Origin: Streptomyces albireticuli | GTDB taxonomy: Bacteria > Actinomycetota > Actinomycetes > Streptomycetales > Streptomycetaceae | DNA: 64,000 bases | Assembly (NCBI RefSeq): GCF_021228125.1 | Contig: NZ_JAJQQS010000007.1 | Location: 124,001 to 188,000 of the forward strand | Direction of reading: 5' to 3' | Shown here: positions 1 through 8,470 of the stretch, piece by piece | How positions within the stretch are numbered: position 1 is the first letter of the stretch | Layout of the letters: each line of letters opens with the position of its first letter | The notes under the pieces: generated by a model | Seen by the model: only the letters and a program-made list of their open reading frames with translations | Told to the model about the DNA's origin: nothing | Database searches by the model: none | Position numbers and translations under genes: made by a program

Positions 1-1
1 C

Positions 2-343
2 CTCGTCGAACGGCAGCGGGCCACCGGGCACGTCAACGCGGTCACCGGCCGCGGCCGGCACACCACGACCTCGGCGCTGGCCCTGCCGCTGCCGGACGGC
101 TCGGGCTGGGTCATCGACACCCCGGGCGTGCGCTCCTTCGGGCTGAACCACATCGATCCCTCGCGCGTCATCCACGCCTTCCCCGACCTGGAGCCGGGCA
201 CCGAGGGCTGCCCGCGCGCGTGCAGCCACGACGAGCAGGACTGCGCCCTGGACCAGTGGGTGTCGGACGGCCACGCCGATCCGCAGCGGCTCTACTCCCT
301 GCGACGGCTGCTCGCGACGCGGGAGCGGCGCGAAGGCGACTGA
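2..343 (+). CDS. rsgA: RsgA ribosome-assembly GTPase, 3' part only
   Basis: The gene enters from the left edge; only about 113 C-terminal residues are present. RsgA is a circularly permuted GTPase that binds the maturing 30S subunit and couples GTP hydrolysis to late assembly. The visible sequence contains the GRHTTT segment (switch I) and the G3 motif in WVIDTPGVRSFGL, followed by the cysteine/histidine cluster CPRACSH...C of the C-terminal zinc-binding domain. The N-terminal OB fold and the G4/G1 motifs lie outside the window. The frame ends in TGA and reads through the left edge without a stop. Family assignment is firm. Confidence 0.93.
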   Translation, partial: LVERQRATGHVNAVTGRGRHTTTSALALPLPDGSGWVIDTPGVRSFGLNHIDPSRVIHAFPDLEPGTEGCPRACSHDEQDCALDQWVSDGHADPQRLYSLRRLLATRERREGD

Positions 344-358
344 TCGCCTACGTTTGCG

Positions 359-407
359 GGTGACCGTCAGCGGCAAGGGCAACAGCACCGGACGGACGGC
401 GGTCACC
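359..407 (+). promoter_or_regulatory. Leader hairpin upstream of the SMR exporter (possible guanidine-type riboswitch)
   Basis: A perfect 8-bp stem, GGTGACCG at 359-366 pairing with CGGTCACC at 400-407, encloses 33 nt and ends about 20 nt before the SMR start codon. The enclosed loop carries GTCAGCGGCAAG, which faintly resembles the GUCAGGACAAG core of guanidine-III riboswitches. I could not fold it into that class or into guanidine-I or -II. Gdx/SugE exporters are the usual genes under guanidine riboswitches, so a ligand-sensing leader is plausible but not shown. Confidence 0.3.
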
Positions 408-427
408 GAGCAACGGGAGGCAATCTG

Positions 428-751
428 ATGGCGTGGCTGCTGGTGGTGGTCGCCGGTCTGCTGGAAACCGGCTTCGCCGTCTGTCTCAAGCTCTCGCACG
501 GCTTCACCCGGCTCTGGCCGACCATCGCCTTCGCCTGCTTCGCGCTGGGCAGCTTCGGTCTGCTGACGCTCTCCCTGAAGAAGCTCGACGTCGGCCCGGC
601 CTACGCGGTGTGGACGGGCATCGGCGCGGCCGGCACCGCCCTCTACGGCATGGTCTTCCTCGGTGACCTGGTCTCCACCCTCAAGCTCGTCTCCATCGGT
701 CTGGTGATCCTGGGGGTCATGGGGTTGCAGCTGTCGGGGTCGGCGCACTGA
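428..751 (+). CDS. Small multidrug resistance exporter, Gdx/SugE type
   Basis: This 107-residue protein is the usual size for an SMR subunit. It has four hydrophobic helices and the conserved membrane glutamate at position 13 (AGLLE). The central block AYAVWTGIGAAG is typical of the SugE/Gdx branch rather than of EmrE. Gdx proteins work as dual-topology dimers and export guanidinium in exchange for protons; some members also move small quaternary ammonium compounds. The ATG lies 8 nt after CGGGAGG, a good ribosome-binding site. It is a single gene, not a paired heterodimer. The 3' end overlaps the convergent ABC ATPase gene by 35 bp. The substrate is inferred from family membership only. Confidence 0.9.
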   Translation: MAWLLVVVAGLLETGFAVCLKLSHGFTRLWPTIAFACFALGSFGLLTLSLKKLDVGPAYAVWTGIGAAGTALYGMVFLGDLVSTLKLVSIGLVILGVMGLQLSGSAH

Positions 752-2822
752 CGCGCTCCGCGAAGTGGCAGGCCGCCGTCCGCTCCGGCCCGAACGCCCG
801 ATCCTTGGGCCGCTCCCGCTCGCAGCGCGCCCGCTCGTCCGCGGCCAGCCCCGCGTAGACCGGGCACCGGCCGCGGAAGCGGCAGCCGGGCTCCCTCAGC
901 ACCGGGCTCGGCGGGTCGCCGGCGAGGAGGATCCGCTCCCGGTGCCGCTCCCGCGCGGGGTCCGGCACGGGCACGGCCGAGAGCAGGGCCCGGGTGTAGG
1001 GGTGGCGGGGGCGGGCGAAGACCTCCTCGACCGGGCCCGACTCCACGGTCCGGCCGAGGTACATCACGCTGACGCGGTCGGCGATGTGCCGTACGACGGC
1101 GAGGTCGTGGGAGACGAAGAGGTAGGCGAGGCCCAGCTCTTCCTTGAGCCGCCGCAGCAGGTTGAGCACGCCGGCCTGTACGGACACGTCGAGCGCGGAC
1201 ACCGGCTCGTCCAGGACCAGCAGCTCCGGCTCCACGGCGAGGGCCCGGGCGATCCCGACGCGCTGCCGCTGGCCGCCGGAGAACTCGTGCGGGAAGCGGC
1301 CGGCGTGGGCGGCCTCCAGGCCGACCAGGCGCAGCAGTTCCGGTGTCCGCCGGGCCACGGTCGCGCGGCTCGCGCCCTGGGCGCGCAGCGGTTCGGCGAC
1401 GATGTCGCCGACCGGCATCCTGGGGTCGAGGCTGGCCATGGGGTCCTGGAAGACGATCTGCACGGAGCCCCGCAGGGCATGCGCTTGACGCTTCGTCAGT
1501 TCGCTGGTGGACCGGCCGAGGAGTTCGACCTCGCCGGCCTCGGGGGCGGCCAGCCGCAGGATCTCCATGAGCGTGGTCGACTTGCCGGAGCCGGACTCCC
1601 CGACGAGGCCGAGGGTCTCGCCGCGCCGGATGTCGAGGTCCACGCCGTCGACGGCGTACACGCTGCCGGCGCGGCGGCGGAAGGCGCCGCCCTTGCGGAC
1701 CGGGAAGGTCCGGGCGAGGCCCCGCACCCGGAGCACGGAGGGCAGTTCGCCGCGGGGCACGACCTCCCTGGCGGGGGTGTGTTCGGGTACGGGGTACAGG
1801 GCGGCCGGGTCGGCGGCGGGCGGTTCGAGGCAGGCCGCGAGGTGGTCCCCCGCGCCGGTGAGGGCGGGTTCGGTGGTGGCGCAGGCGTCGGCGGCGAGGG
1901 GGCAGCGCGGTGCGAAGGCGCAGCCCTGGGGCAGCAGGTGGAGCTCGGGCGGTGAGCCGGGTATCGGGGTGAGCGGGCGGTCCGCGGCGTCGGGCCGGGG
2001 CACGGCCCCGAGGAGGCCGATGGTGTAGGGCATGCGGGGCGCGGCGAACAGCTCGGCGGCGGGGGCGCTCTCGACGACCTTGCCCGCGTACATCACGGCG
2101 ACCCGGTCGGCCATGCCGGCGATCACCCCGAGGTCGTGGCTGACGAGCAGCAGGGCGGCGCCGGTCTCGCGGCGCGCGGTCCGCAGCACGTCGAGGATCT
2201 GGGCCTGCACGGTGACGTCGAGGGCGGTGGTGGGTTCGTCGGCGAGGAGGACGTCGGGGTCGTTGGCGACGGCCATGGCGATCACGGCCCGCTGGCGCAT
2301 GCCGCCGGAGAACTCGTGGGGGTAGGCGTCGGCGCGGCGGGCGGGCTCGGGGATGCCGACGAGGTCGAGGAGTTCGACGGCGCGGCGGCGTGCCCGGTCG
2401 CGGGAGACGTCCTGGTGGGCGCGGACCGCCTCGGCGATCTGGTCGCCGACGCGGTGGACGGGGGTGAGCGCGGAGAGCGGGTCCTGGAAGACCATGGCGA
2501 TCCGGCGGCCGCGGATGCCGGACAGGGCCCGGTCGCCGAGGCCGAGCAGCTCGGTGCCGGCGACGCGTACGGAGCCGTGCACGCGGGCGGTGCGAGGCAG
2601 CAGGCCCATGGTGGCGAGGGCGACGGTGGACTTCCCGGAGCCGGATTCGCCGACCAGGCCGAGGACCTCGCCGCGGCGCAGGGTGAGGTCGACGCCGCGG
2701 ACGGCGGGCACGGGCCCGTCCGGGCCGTCGAAGCCGACCTTCAGGCCGCGGATGTCGAGGACCGGCGGGCCGTCGGCGAGGGGGGCGCCGGTGAGGGGGA
2801 CGTCGGTGAGCGGGGCGCTCAT
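717..2822 (-). CDS. Peptide-type ABC importer, two fused ATPase domains (DppD-DppF)
   Basis: This 701-residue protein carries two complete OppD/OppF-like nucleotide-binding domains. Each has a Walker A GESGSGKST, a Q-loop FQDP, a signature FSGG[MQ]RQR, a Walker B LLADEPTTALD or LVLDEPVSALD, and an H-loop SHD. Each half ends in the oligopeptide-ABC C-terminal extension with conserved cysteines (CAFAPRCPL and CRFRGRCPV), which in this family often binds a metal centre. It should energise the DppB/DppC permeases encoded just upstream. The ATG overlaps the stop of the DppC gene (ATGA), indicating translational coupling. DppD and DppF are usually separate genes; fusion is common in actinobacteria. 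Confidence 0.92.
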   Translation of the reverse strand: MSAPLTDVPLTGAPLADGPPVLDIRGLKVGFDGPDGPVPAVRGVDLTLRRGEVLGLVGESGSGKSTVALATMGLLPRTARVHGSVRVAGTELLGLGDRALSGIRGRRIAMVFQDPLSALTPVHRVGDQIAEAVRAHQDVSRDRARRRAVELLDLVGIPEPARRADAYPHEFSGGMRQRAVIAMAVANDPDVLLADEPTTALDVTVQAQILDVLRTARRETGAALLLVSHDLGVIAGMADRVAVMYAGKVVESAPAAELFAAPRMPYTIGLLGAVPRPDAADRPLTPIPGSPPELHLLPQGCAFAPRCPLAADACATTEPALTGAGDHLAACLEPPAADPAALYPVPEHTPAREVVPRGELPSVLRVRGLARTFPVRKGGAFRRRAGSVYAVDGVDLDIRRGETLGLVGESGSGKSTTLMEILRLAAPEAGEVELLGRSTSELTKRQAHALRGSVQIVFQDPMASLDPRMPVGDIVAEPLRAQGASRATVARRTPELLRLVGLEAAHAGRFPHEFSGGQRQRVGIARALAVEPELLVLDEPVSALDVSVQAGVLNLLRRLKEELGLAYLFVSHDLAVVRHIADRVSVMYLGRTVESGPVEEVFARPRHPYTRALLSAVPVPDPARERHRERILLAGDPPSPVLREPGCRFRGRCPVYAGLAADERARCERERPKDRAFGPERTAACHFAERVSAPTPTAATP

Positions 2823-3790
2823 GGGCGCGTTCCCTTCCGGCGCGCGCGGCGCCTCTTCTGTGCCGGGGTCCGGTCGGAGGTGGGGTCCAGGGCGTCGCGG
2901 AGGCCGTCCCCGAGGAAGTTCACGGCGAGGACGAAGAGCACGAGCAGTCCGGCGGCGAAGAAGAACATCCACGGGTAGGTGAGGGCGGCGTCGGAGCCGT
3001 CGGCGATGAGGGTGCCGAGGGAGACGTCGGGCGGCTGCACGCCGAACCCGAAGTACGACAGGCCGGTCTCGCTCATCACGGCGCCGCCGACGGCGATGGT
3101 GGCGTCGACGATGAGGAAGGAGGAGACGTTCGGCAGGATGTGCCGGAAGACGATGCGCAGCGGGTGCACGCCCATGAGTTCGGCGGCGCGGACGAAGTCG
3201 CGCTCCTTCAGGGAGCGGGTCATCGAGCGGACCACCCGGGCCGTGATCATCCAGCCGAAGACGGCGAGCAGGCCGACGAAGGCGAGCCAGCCGGTGTCGC
3301 GCAGCCGGGGCGAGACGATGGCGATGATCAGGAAGGCCGGGAAGACGAGCAGCAGGTCGATGAAGAAGGTGACGAGCCGGTCGGTCCAGCCGCCGAAGTA
3401 GCCGGCGCAGGCGCCGACGACGGAGGCGAGGACGGTGGCGAACAGCGCGACGAGCAGCCCGATGAGCAGGGATTTCCGCAGGCCGTGCAGGACTTGGGCG
3501 TAGACGTCCTGGCCGATGCGGGTGGTGCCCCACCAGTGGTCGGCGGAGGGGCCCTCGCGCAGGGCGGTGTAGTCGATGTCCGTGTGGTTCCACGGGGTGA
3601 GGTAGGGGCCGGCGAAGGCGAGCAGGAAGAGCAGGAGCAGCACGGCGGCGCCGACGACGGCGTTGGGGCTGCCGGCGAAGCGGCGCAGGGCGACGCGAGC
3701 CCGGCCGGGCGGGGCGGCCCGCTCGGGGGAGGCGTGCCGTTCCGGGGTGTGCTCCGGTCCGGCCGCGGGCGGGGTGGCGGTGGTGGTCAT
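2819..3790 (-). CDS. Peptide-type ABC importer permease, DppC-like
   Basis: This 323-residue inner-membrane permease has a hydrophilic proline/alanine-rich N-terminus of about 45 residues, a first transmembrane helix near residues 47-67, a periplasmic segment, and about five further helices. The EAA-type cytoplasmic loop (RAAELMGVHPLRIVFRHILP, near residue 220) contacts the ATPase. The WWGTTRIGQDVYAQVLHG segment is diagnostic of the DppC/OppC family. The C-terminal tail is rich in arginine and lysine. It lies 25 bp downstream of the DppB-like gene and overlaps the ATPase start by 4 bp, so the three form one operon. The substrate is probably oligopeptide but cannot be read from the sequence. 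Confidence 0.92.
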   Translation of the reverse strand: MTTTATPPAAGPEHTPERHASPERAAPPGRARVALRRFAGSPNAVVGAAVLLLLFLLAFAGPYLTPWNHTDIDYTALREGPSADHWWGTTRIGQDVYAQVLHGLRKSLLIGLLVALFATVLASVVGACAGYFGGWTDRLVTFFIDLLLVFPAFLIIAIVSPRLRDTGWLAFVGLLAVFGWMITARVVRSMTRSLKERDFVRAAELMGVHPLRIVFRHILPNVSSFLIVDATIAVGGAVMSETGLSYFGFGVQPPDVSLGTLIADGSDAALTYPWMFFFAAGLLVLFVLAVNFLGDGLRDALDPTSDRTPAQKRRRARRKGTRP

Positions 3791-3815
3791 GGTGAGGGCC
3801 TCACTCGGTCAAGGC

Positions 3816-4844
3816 TCAGCTGGTGCGGACGCGCGGGTCGAGCGCGGCGTGGAGGACGTCGGCCAGGAAGCCCGAGAGCAGCACCATCACGGCGGCGAAC
3901 ACATTGACCGCGACGACGGAGTTGACGTCGCTCTTGCCGATGGAGTCGATGAACCAGGAGCCCATGCCGTGCCAGCCGAAGATCTTCTCGGTGAACGCGG
4001 CGCCGGTGAACAGCGCCAGGAAGCCGTAGGCGAAGAAGGTGGACATGGGCACGAGCGCGGTGCGCAGACCGTGGGTGAGGACGGCCCTGCGGTAGGTCAG
4101 CCCCTTGGCCCGGGCGGTGCGCAGGAAGTCGGAGCCGAGCACGTCGAGCATGGTGCCGCGCTGGTAGCGGCTGTACGCGGCGGCGGTGCCCAGGGCGATG
4201 GACAGGGTGGGCAGCAGCAGGTGGACGGCGCGGTCGCCGAGCAACGTGCCCACGGAACCGGTGAGTCCGGGGGTCTTCTCGCCGGTGAAGGAGATCAGCT
4301 CGGTGCCCGCGCTCTGATTCACCTTCATCGCGCCGACCTTGAGGAGCACGGCGAGGAGGAAGGTGGGCGTGGAGAGGAGCAGGAACGCGAAGACGGTGAC
4401 CGCACGGTCGGAGAAACGATACTGCCGGAGTGCTCCCCAGGCCCCGGCGAGGATTCCGGCGGCCGTGCCGAGCACCGTGCCCGCCAGCAGCAGCCGCAGG
4501 CTGACGCCGATCCGGCGGCCGAACTCCTCGCCCACGCTGCCGCTGTCGATGGTGCGGCCGAGGTCGCCGCGCACGGCGTGCGAGAGCCAGGTGGTGAAGC
4601 GTTCGAGCAGCGGGGTGTGGTCGTTGATGCCGAGCGCGGTCAGCTGCGCCTCCACCGACTCGGCGGGCGGCGGGGGTTGGCGGCCCTCGAAGTAGCCGCG
4701 CGGGGACAGCGCGAGCGACGAGAGCACGTAGGACACGAAGACGGCCACGGCCAGGAGCACGGCGTAGTACCCGAGCCGTTTGGTCAGATAGGCGAGCACG
4801 GTGGGTGACGCTATCCGCTGGATGAAGCGGACTGGTTTCTTCAT
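3816..4844 (-). CDS. Peptide-type ABC importer permease, DppB-like
   Basis: This 342-residue integral membrane protein is of the DppB/OppB type: an N-terminal helix after KRLGYYAV, a periplasmic loop, then about five helices. The EAA-type loop reads RTARAKGLTYRRAVLTHGLR, and the late segment TGAAFTEKIFGWHGMGSWF matches the conserved E-x-[IV]-F-x-x-x-G-x-G block of the family. It is the first gene of the minus-strand operon and is transcribed divergently from the binding-protein gene across a 124-bp intergenic region. A proline-rich stretch near residue 57 (RQPPPPAES) is unusual but falls in the variable periplasmic loop. Confidence 0.92.
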   Translation of the reverse strand: MKKPVRFIQRIASPTVLAYLTKRLGYYAVLLAVAVFVSYVLSSLALSPRGYFEGRQPPPPAESVEAQLTALGINDHTPLLERFTTWLSHAVRGDLGRTIDSGSVGEEFGRRIGVSLRLLLAGTVLGTAAGILAGAWGALRQYRFSDRAVTVFAFLLLSTPTFLLAVLLKVGAMKVNQSAGTELISFTGEKTPGLTGSVGTLLGDRAVHLLLPTLSIALGTAAAYSRYQRGTMLDVLGSDFLRTARAKGLTYRRAVLTHGLRTALVPMSTFFAYGFLALFTGAAFTEKIFGWHGMGSWFIDSIGKSDVNSVVAVNVFAAVMVLLSGFLADVLHAALDPRVRTS

Positions 4845-4919
4845 GTTTCAAAGGTGTTTCGGGCGTGATAAATGCTTCGAACGCCTATTCAACTGACCTG
4901 TTGGGACAGGAGTTACGTG

Positions 4920-4942
4920 CATACGGTGACCGGGCCCGTATG
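4920..4942. promoter_or_regulatory. Inverted repeat between the divergent permease and binding-protein genes
   Basis: CATACGG and CCGTATG form a perfect 7-bp inverted repeat with a 9-nt spacer, 27-49 nt before the binding-protein start. A second small repeat, CCTGT-TGGG-ACAGG, lies about 20 nt further upstream. The position in a divergent promoter suggests an operator controlling both halves of the transporter. No regulator is identified; the nearby TetR gene is one candidate. Confidence 0.35.
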
Positions 4943-4968
4943 TCCGTCAGCCGAGAGGAACTCCGCCC

Positions 4969-6669
4969 ATGATCAGCGCCGTCAGAGCCGCTGCCGTCGT
5001 CGCCGCGACCGTGTCCGCCGCGCTGGTGCTCACCGCCTGCGGAGGCGGAGGGAGCGGATCCGCCGATGACGACGCGCAGGGCAAGGCCGCGCCCGCGGCG
5101 GGCACGCAGGACCTCAACCCGCATCCGGCGGCCGACATCAAGCAGGGCGGCGTCTACAAGGTGGCGATCCAGCAGTGGATCAACCAGTACAACCCCAACC
5201 AGACGGACGGGACGCAGGGCGACGCCTCCGCCATCACCGAGCTGGTGGAACCTGACCTGTTCACCTTCGACGCCAAGGGCGTCCCGCATTCCAACCCGGA
5301 CTTCCTCGCCTCCGCCAAGGTCGTCTCCACCGACCCTCAGGTCGTGTCGTACGAACTGAACCCGAAGGCCAAGTGGTCGGACGGCAAGCCGCTGGGCGTC
5401 GCCGACTTCGAGGCCCAGTGGAAGGCGCTCAGCGGCAAGGACAAGGGCTACCAGGTCGCCACCACCAGCGGCTACGACCAGATAGCCAAGGTCGAGCGGG
5501 GCAAGGACGACCACGAGGTCCGGGTCACCTTCGCCACCCCGTTCGCCGACTGGCAGCGGCTCTTCGACCCGCTGCTCCCGGCGTCCCTCAACGCCGACCC
5601 GGACAGCTTCAACAAGAGCTGGGCCGGAACCGTGCCCGTCACGTCGAACGCCTGGAAGGTCGGGCAGTACGACAAGACCGCGAAGACGATCACCCTGGTG
5701 CCGGACCCCGCCTGGTGGGGCGAGAAGCCGAAGCTGGACAAGTACATCTTCTGGGCCATGGACGGCACGGCCCGGACCGACGCGTATCTCAACAAGGAGA
5801 TCCACGAGACCCCCGCGGTCACCCCCGAGGCGTACAAGCGGCTGAAGGACGACAAGGACACCGACTTCCGGGTCGGCGCCCGCTGGGACCAGGTGACGCT
5901 CAGCCTCAACGGCGGGCGCGGCCCGCTCCAGGACGTCAAGGTCCGTCAGGCGGTGACGCTGGGCGTGGACCGCGAGGCGCTGGTGAAGGTGGCCGGAAAG
6001 GACCTCCCCTTCCAGCCCAAGGTGGTGAACAACCACTTCTTCATGCCGAACCAGGAGGGCTACAAGGACAACGCGGGCGCCTTCGCCAAGCGCGACGTCG
6101 CACGGGCCAAGAAGCTGCTGGACGAGGCGGGCTGGAAGGACGGGGGCGCGGGCAAGCCGCGCGTCAAGGACGGCAAGCCGCTGACCCTGGAGTACGTGAT
6201 GCCCTCCGACGCCAACGGGCTCGCGGAGGACCAGGCCAAGCTCACCCAGCAGATGCTCGGCGAGATCGGCGTGAAGACCGAGCTGCGCAAGGTTCCGGGC
6301 GACGACTACTTCGACCGGTACGTCCACCGGAGCAACTACGACCTCACACAGTTCCGCCAGGTCGACCGGGTCTACCGCTCCGACTCCTACCAGGACTACC
6401 GGCAGCCGGACGGCGACAACTCCTTCGGCAACTACGGCCGCGTCTCCTCGCCCGAGGTCGACAAGCTGATGGTGGAGGCGTCCCGGACCACGGATCCGCA
6501 GAAGCAGATCGCGCTCTACAACGAGGCGGACGCGAAGGTCTGGGAGCTCGGCCACTCCCTGCCGCTCTACCAGCGCCCCCAGATCCTGGCCGTCCGCAAG
6601 GGCCTCGCCAACACCGGCGCACCGGGGCTCGGCAGCGAGACGAGCGTCCGGATCGGCTGGCTCAAGTGA
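4969..6669 (+). CDS. Extracellular solute-binding lipoprotein, family 5 (peptide type)
   Basis: This 566-residue protein begins with a short signal peptide and a lipobox LTAC at residues 21-24, predicting a lipid-anchored cysteine. The mature part contains family 5 landmarks: YELNPKAKWSDGKPL near residue 125, the ADPDSFNKSW region, the DVKVRQAVTLGVDRE block near residue 325, and the C-terminal NEADAKVWELGHSLPLYQ. These proteins capture oligopeptides or related ligands and deliver them to DppBC. It is divergent from the matching permease/ATPase operon, so the two halves likely share regulation. GAGAGGAA precedes the ATG at good spacing. Its last codons overlap the convergent TetR gene by 8 bp. 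Confidence 0.92.
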   Translation: MISAVRAAAVVAATVSAALVLTACGGGGSGSADDDAQGKAAPAAGTQDLNPHPAADIKQGGVYKVAIQQWINQYNPNQTDGTQGDASAITELVEPDLFTFDAKGVPHSNPDFLASAKVVSTDPQVVSYELNPKAKWSDGKPLGVADFEAQWKALSGKDKGYQVATTSGYDQIAKVERGKDDHEVRVTFATPFADWQRLFDPLLPASLNADPDSFNKSWAGTVPVTSNAWKVGQYDKTAKTITLVPDPAWWGEKPKLDKYIFWAMDGTARTDAYLNKEIHETPAVTPEAYKRLKDDKDTDFRVGARWDQVTLSLNGGRGPLQDVKVRQAVTLGVDREALVKVAGKDLPFQPKVVNNHFFMPNQEGYKDNAGAFAKRDVARAKKLLDEAGWKDGGAGKPRVKDGKPLTLEYVMPSDANGLAEDQAKLTQQMLGEIGVKTELRKVPGDDYFDRYVHRSNYDLTQFRQVDRVYRSDSYQDYRQPDGDNSFGNYGRVSSPEVDKLMVEASRTTDPQKQIALYNEADAKVWELGHSLPLYQRPQILAVRKGLANTGAPGLGSETSVRIGWLK

Positions 6670-7357
6670 ACCCGCCGCCGCGACCGTCGCCCACAAGAGC
6701 GCGGACCAGACGGGCGACATCCGCGGCGGCCTCGTCGTCCGGCCCGACCGGCGCGACCACATAGGAGAGCGTCAGCCGGACGGCCAGCTCACAGGCCCAC
6801 GGCACCCCGCCCACCGGCCGGCCGGCGTCCCCGGCCGGCTCCGGCGCCCCGCCTCCGGCGCCCCTCGCGGGACCCCGCGCACCCGCGGTCCCGGCCGTGA
6901 CCGCCTCGACGACACGGTCCCGGACGCCGTCGGCCAGGCCCCCCGGTGTCGGGGTGGCCCGGGCGGCGGCGGAGCCGGGCTGGACCCGGCGCGTGGGGTC
7001 GGCGGGGGCCGCCGCCGCGGGGACCCGGTCGCCCCGGCAACCGGTCAGCGCGGCCCGCACGAGGGGGTTGACACGGGCCGTACGCAGGATCCATAAGGCT
7101 CCGGCGGCGCAGCGCTCCCCCGCGTCCGCGCCGGGGCCGGGCCCGGCGAGGGCCCTGACGACCCCCGCGAGGAACGCCTCCGTCTCACGCCGCACCAGGG
7201 CGCGCGCCAGGCCGTCCTTGCTGCCGAATTCGTTGTAGAGCGTCTGCCGGGAGACCCCGGCGGCGGCCGCGACGTCGACCATCCGGACCCCGCTCCAGGG
7301 CCGGCTGCCGAGCGCCGCGAAGGCCGCGTCCAGCAAGAGCTCTCGTGCCGCGGGCAT
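6662..7357 (-). CDS. TetR-family transcriptional regulator
   Basis: This protein of about 231 residues has a standard N-terminal TetR helix-turn-helix: AARELLLDAAFAALG, then VRMVDVAAAAGVSRQTLYNEFGSK with the recognition helix at about residues 30-45. The C-terminal ligand-binding region is unusually rich in Ala, Gly and Pro in its middle (about residues 110-175), so its ligand cannot be guessed. I chose the ATG that gives MPAARELLL; a TTG 24 codons upstream is open but adds no recognisable sequence. It is convergent with the binding-protein gene (8-bp overlap) and divergent from hisN across about 125 bp. It may control either neighbour. Confidence 0.85.
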   Translation of the reverse strand: MPAARELLLDAAFAALGSRPWSGVRMVDVAAAAGVSRQTLYNEFGSKDGLARALVRRETEAFLAGVVRALAGPGPGADAGERCAAGALWILRTARVNPLVRAALTGCRGDRVPAAAAPADPTRRVQPGSAAARATPTPGGLADGVRDRVVEAVTAGTAGARGPARGAGGGAPEPAGDAGRPVGGVPWACELAVRLTLSYVVAPVGPDDEAAADVARLVRALVGDGRGGGFT

Positions 7358-7482
7358 CGTCGCCTCCCCGGCCGTGCGGCCGCACGGCGGTCGTGCGCAC
7401 AGAATTGACGTACCGCCATACGGTGTCAAGAGTCCTGGCGGGCCTCGGCCGACCGAAGGGCACCCACAGGTACTGTTCAGCC

Positions 7483-8277
7483 ATGTCCGACTACCACGAT
7501 GATCTGCGCCTGGCCCATGTCCTGGCGGACGCCGCCGACGCGGCGACCATGGACCGGTTCAAGGCTCTCGACCTCAAGGTCGAGACCAAACCGGACATGA
7601 CTCCGGTGAGCGAGGCGGACAAGGCCGCCGAGGAGCTGATCCGCGGCCATCTGCAGCGGGCCCGTCCGCGCGACGCCGTCCTGGGCGAGGAGTTCGGCAG
7701 CGACGGCACCGGGCCGCGCCGCTGGGTCATCGACCCCATCGACGGCACGAAGAACTACGTCCGCGGGGTGCCGGTCTGGGCCACGCTGATCTCGCTGATG
7801 GTGCAGGGCGAGGGCGGCTACCAGCCGGTCGTCGGCGTGGTCTCGGCACCGGCCCTGGGCCGCCGCTGGTGGGCCGCCAAGGACTCGGGCGCCTACACCG
7901 GCCGCAGCCTGACGTCGGCGACCCGGCTCCAGGTCTCCCGGGTCGGCCGGATCTCGGACGCGTCGTTCGCGTACTCCTCGCTGAGCGGCTGGGAGGAGCG
8001 CGGGATGCTGCCGGGCTTCCTGGACCTGACCCGTGACTGCTGGCGGACGCGCGGCTACGGCGACTTCTGGCCGTACATGATGGTCGCCGAGGGATCGGTG
8101 GACATCTGCGCCGAGCCGGAGCTGTCCCTGTGGGACATGGCCGCCAACGTCGTCATCGTCGAGGAGGCGGGCGGCCGCTTCACCGGCCTGGACGGGGTGC
8201 CCGGCCCGCACAGCGGCAACGCCGTCGCCTCGAACGGCCTGCTCCACGACGAGCTGCTGGGCTACCTCCAGTCGTAG
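7483..8277 (+). CDS. hisN: Histidinol-phosphate phosphatase HisN (inositol monophosphatase superfamily)
   Basis: This 264-residue member of the Mg-dependent inositol monophosphatase fold has metal ligands in GEEFG (about residues 68-72), the WVIDPIDGTKNYVRGVP block (about residues 80-97) and WDMAANVVIVEEAGG near residue 214. In actinobacteria this branch acts as HisN, converting L-histidinol phosphate to L-histidinol in histidine synthesis. Related proteins dephosphorylate inositol-1-phosphate, so the substrate rests on similarity to the actinobacterial HisN branch. The ATG is preceded by a weak ribosome-binding site. It is not near other his genes, which is usual for hisN in Streptomyces. 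Confidence 0.85.
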   Translation: MSDYHDDLRLAHVLADAADAATMDRFKALDLKVETKPDMTPVSEADKAAEELIRGHLQRARPRDAVLGEEFGSDGTGPRRWVIDPIDGTKNYVRGVPVWATLISLMVQGEGGYQPVVGVVSAPALGRRWWAAKDSGAYTGRSLTSATRLQVSRVGRISDASFAYSSLSGWEERGMLPGFLDLTRDCWRTRGYGDFWPYMMVAEGSVDICAEPELSLWDMAANVVIVEEAGGRFTGLDGVPGPHSGNAVASNGLLHDELLGYLQS

Positions 8278-8470
8278 GTCGCGGACGCGGTGGCTCCGGG
8301 CGCCGTGGATCCCGGCCGTGGGTCCCGGCGGTCGATCCCGGCTTCGTGGGGCCGGGCGTCGCAGGGCCCGGCGCGCGCCCCGCTCCGGGGTGTCACGCCC
8401 CGGAGCGGGCGGCAGGGGCATTCCGGCGCCGCGCGCCCCTTGTTGTCCCCCCGGGACCGTGTGACGATGA

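Noticed and set aside
717..3593. A single 958-residue protein joining DppC-region sequence and the fused ATPase
   Set aside because: The N-terminal 257 residues are an out-of-frame shadow of the DppC gene; the ATG at 2822 with the ATGA overlap marks the real start.
4885..6762. A 625-codon minus-strand frame opposite the solute-binding protein
   Set aside because: It is an antisense shadow; the plus-strand protein has a lipobox and family 5 motifs.
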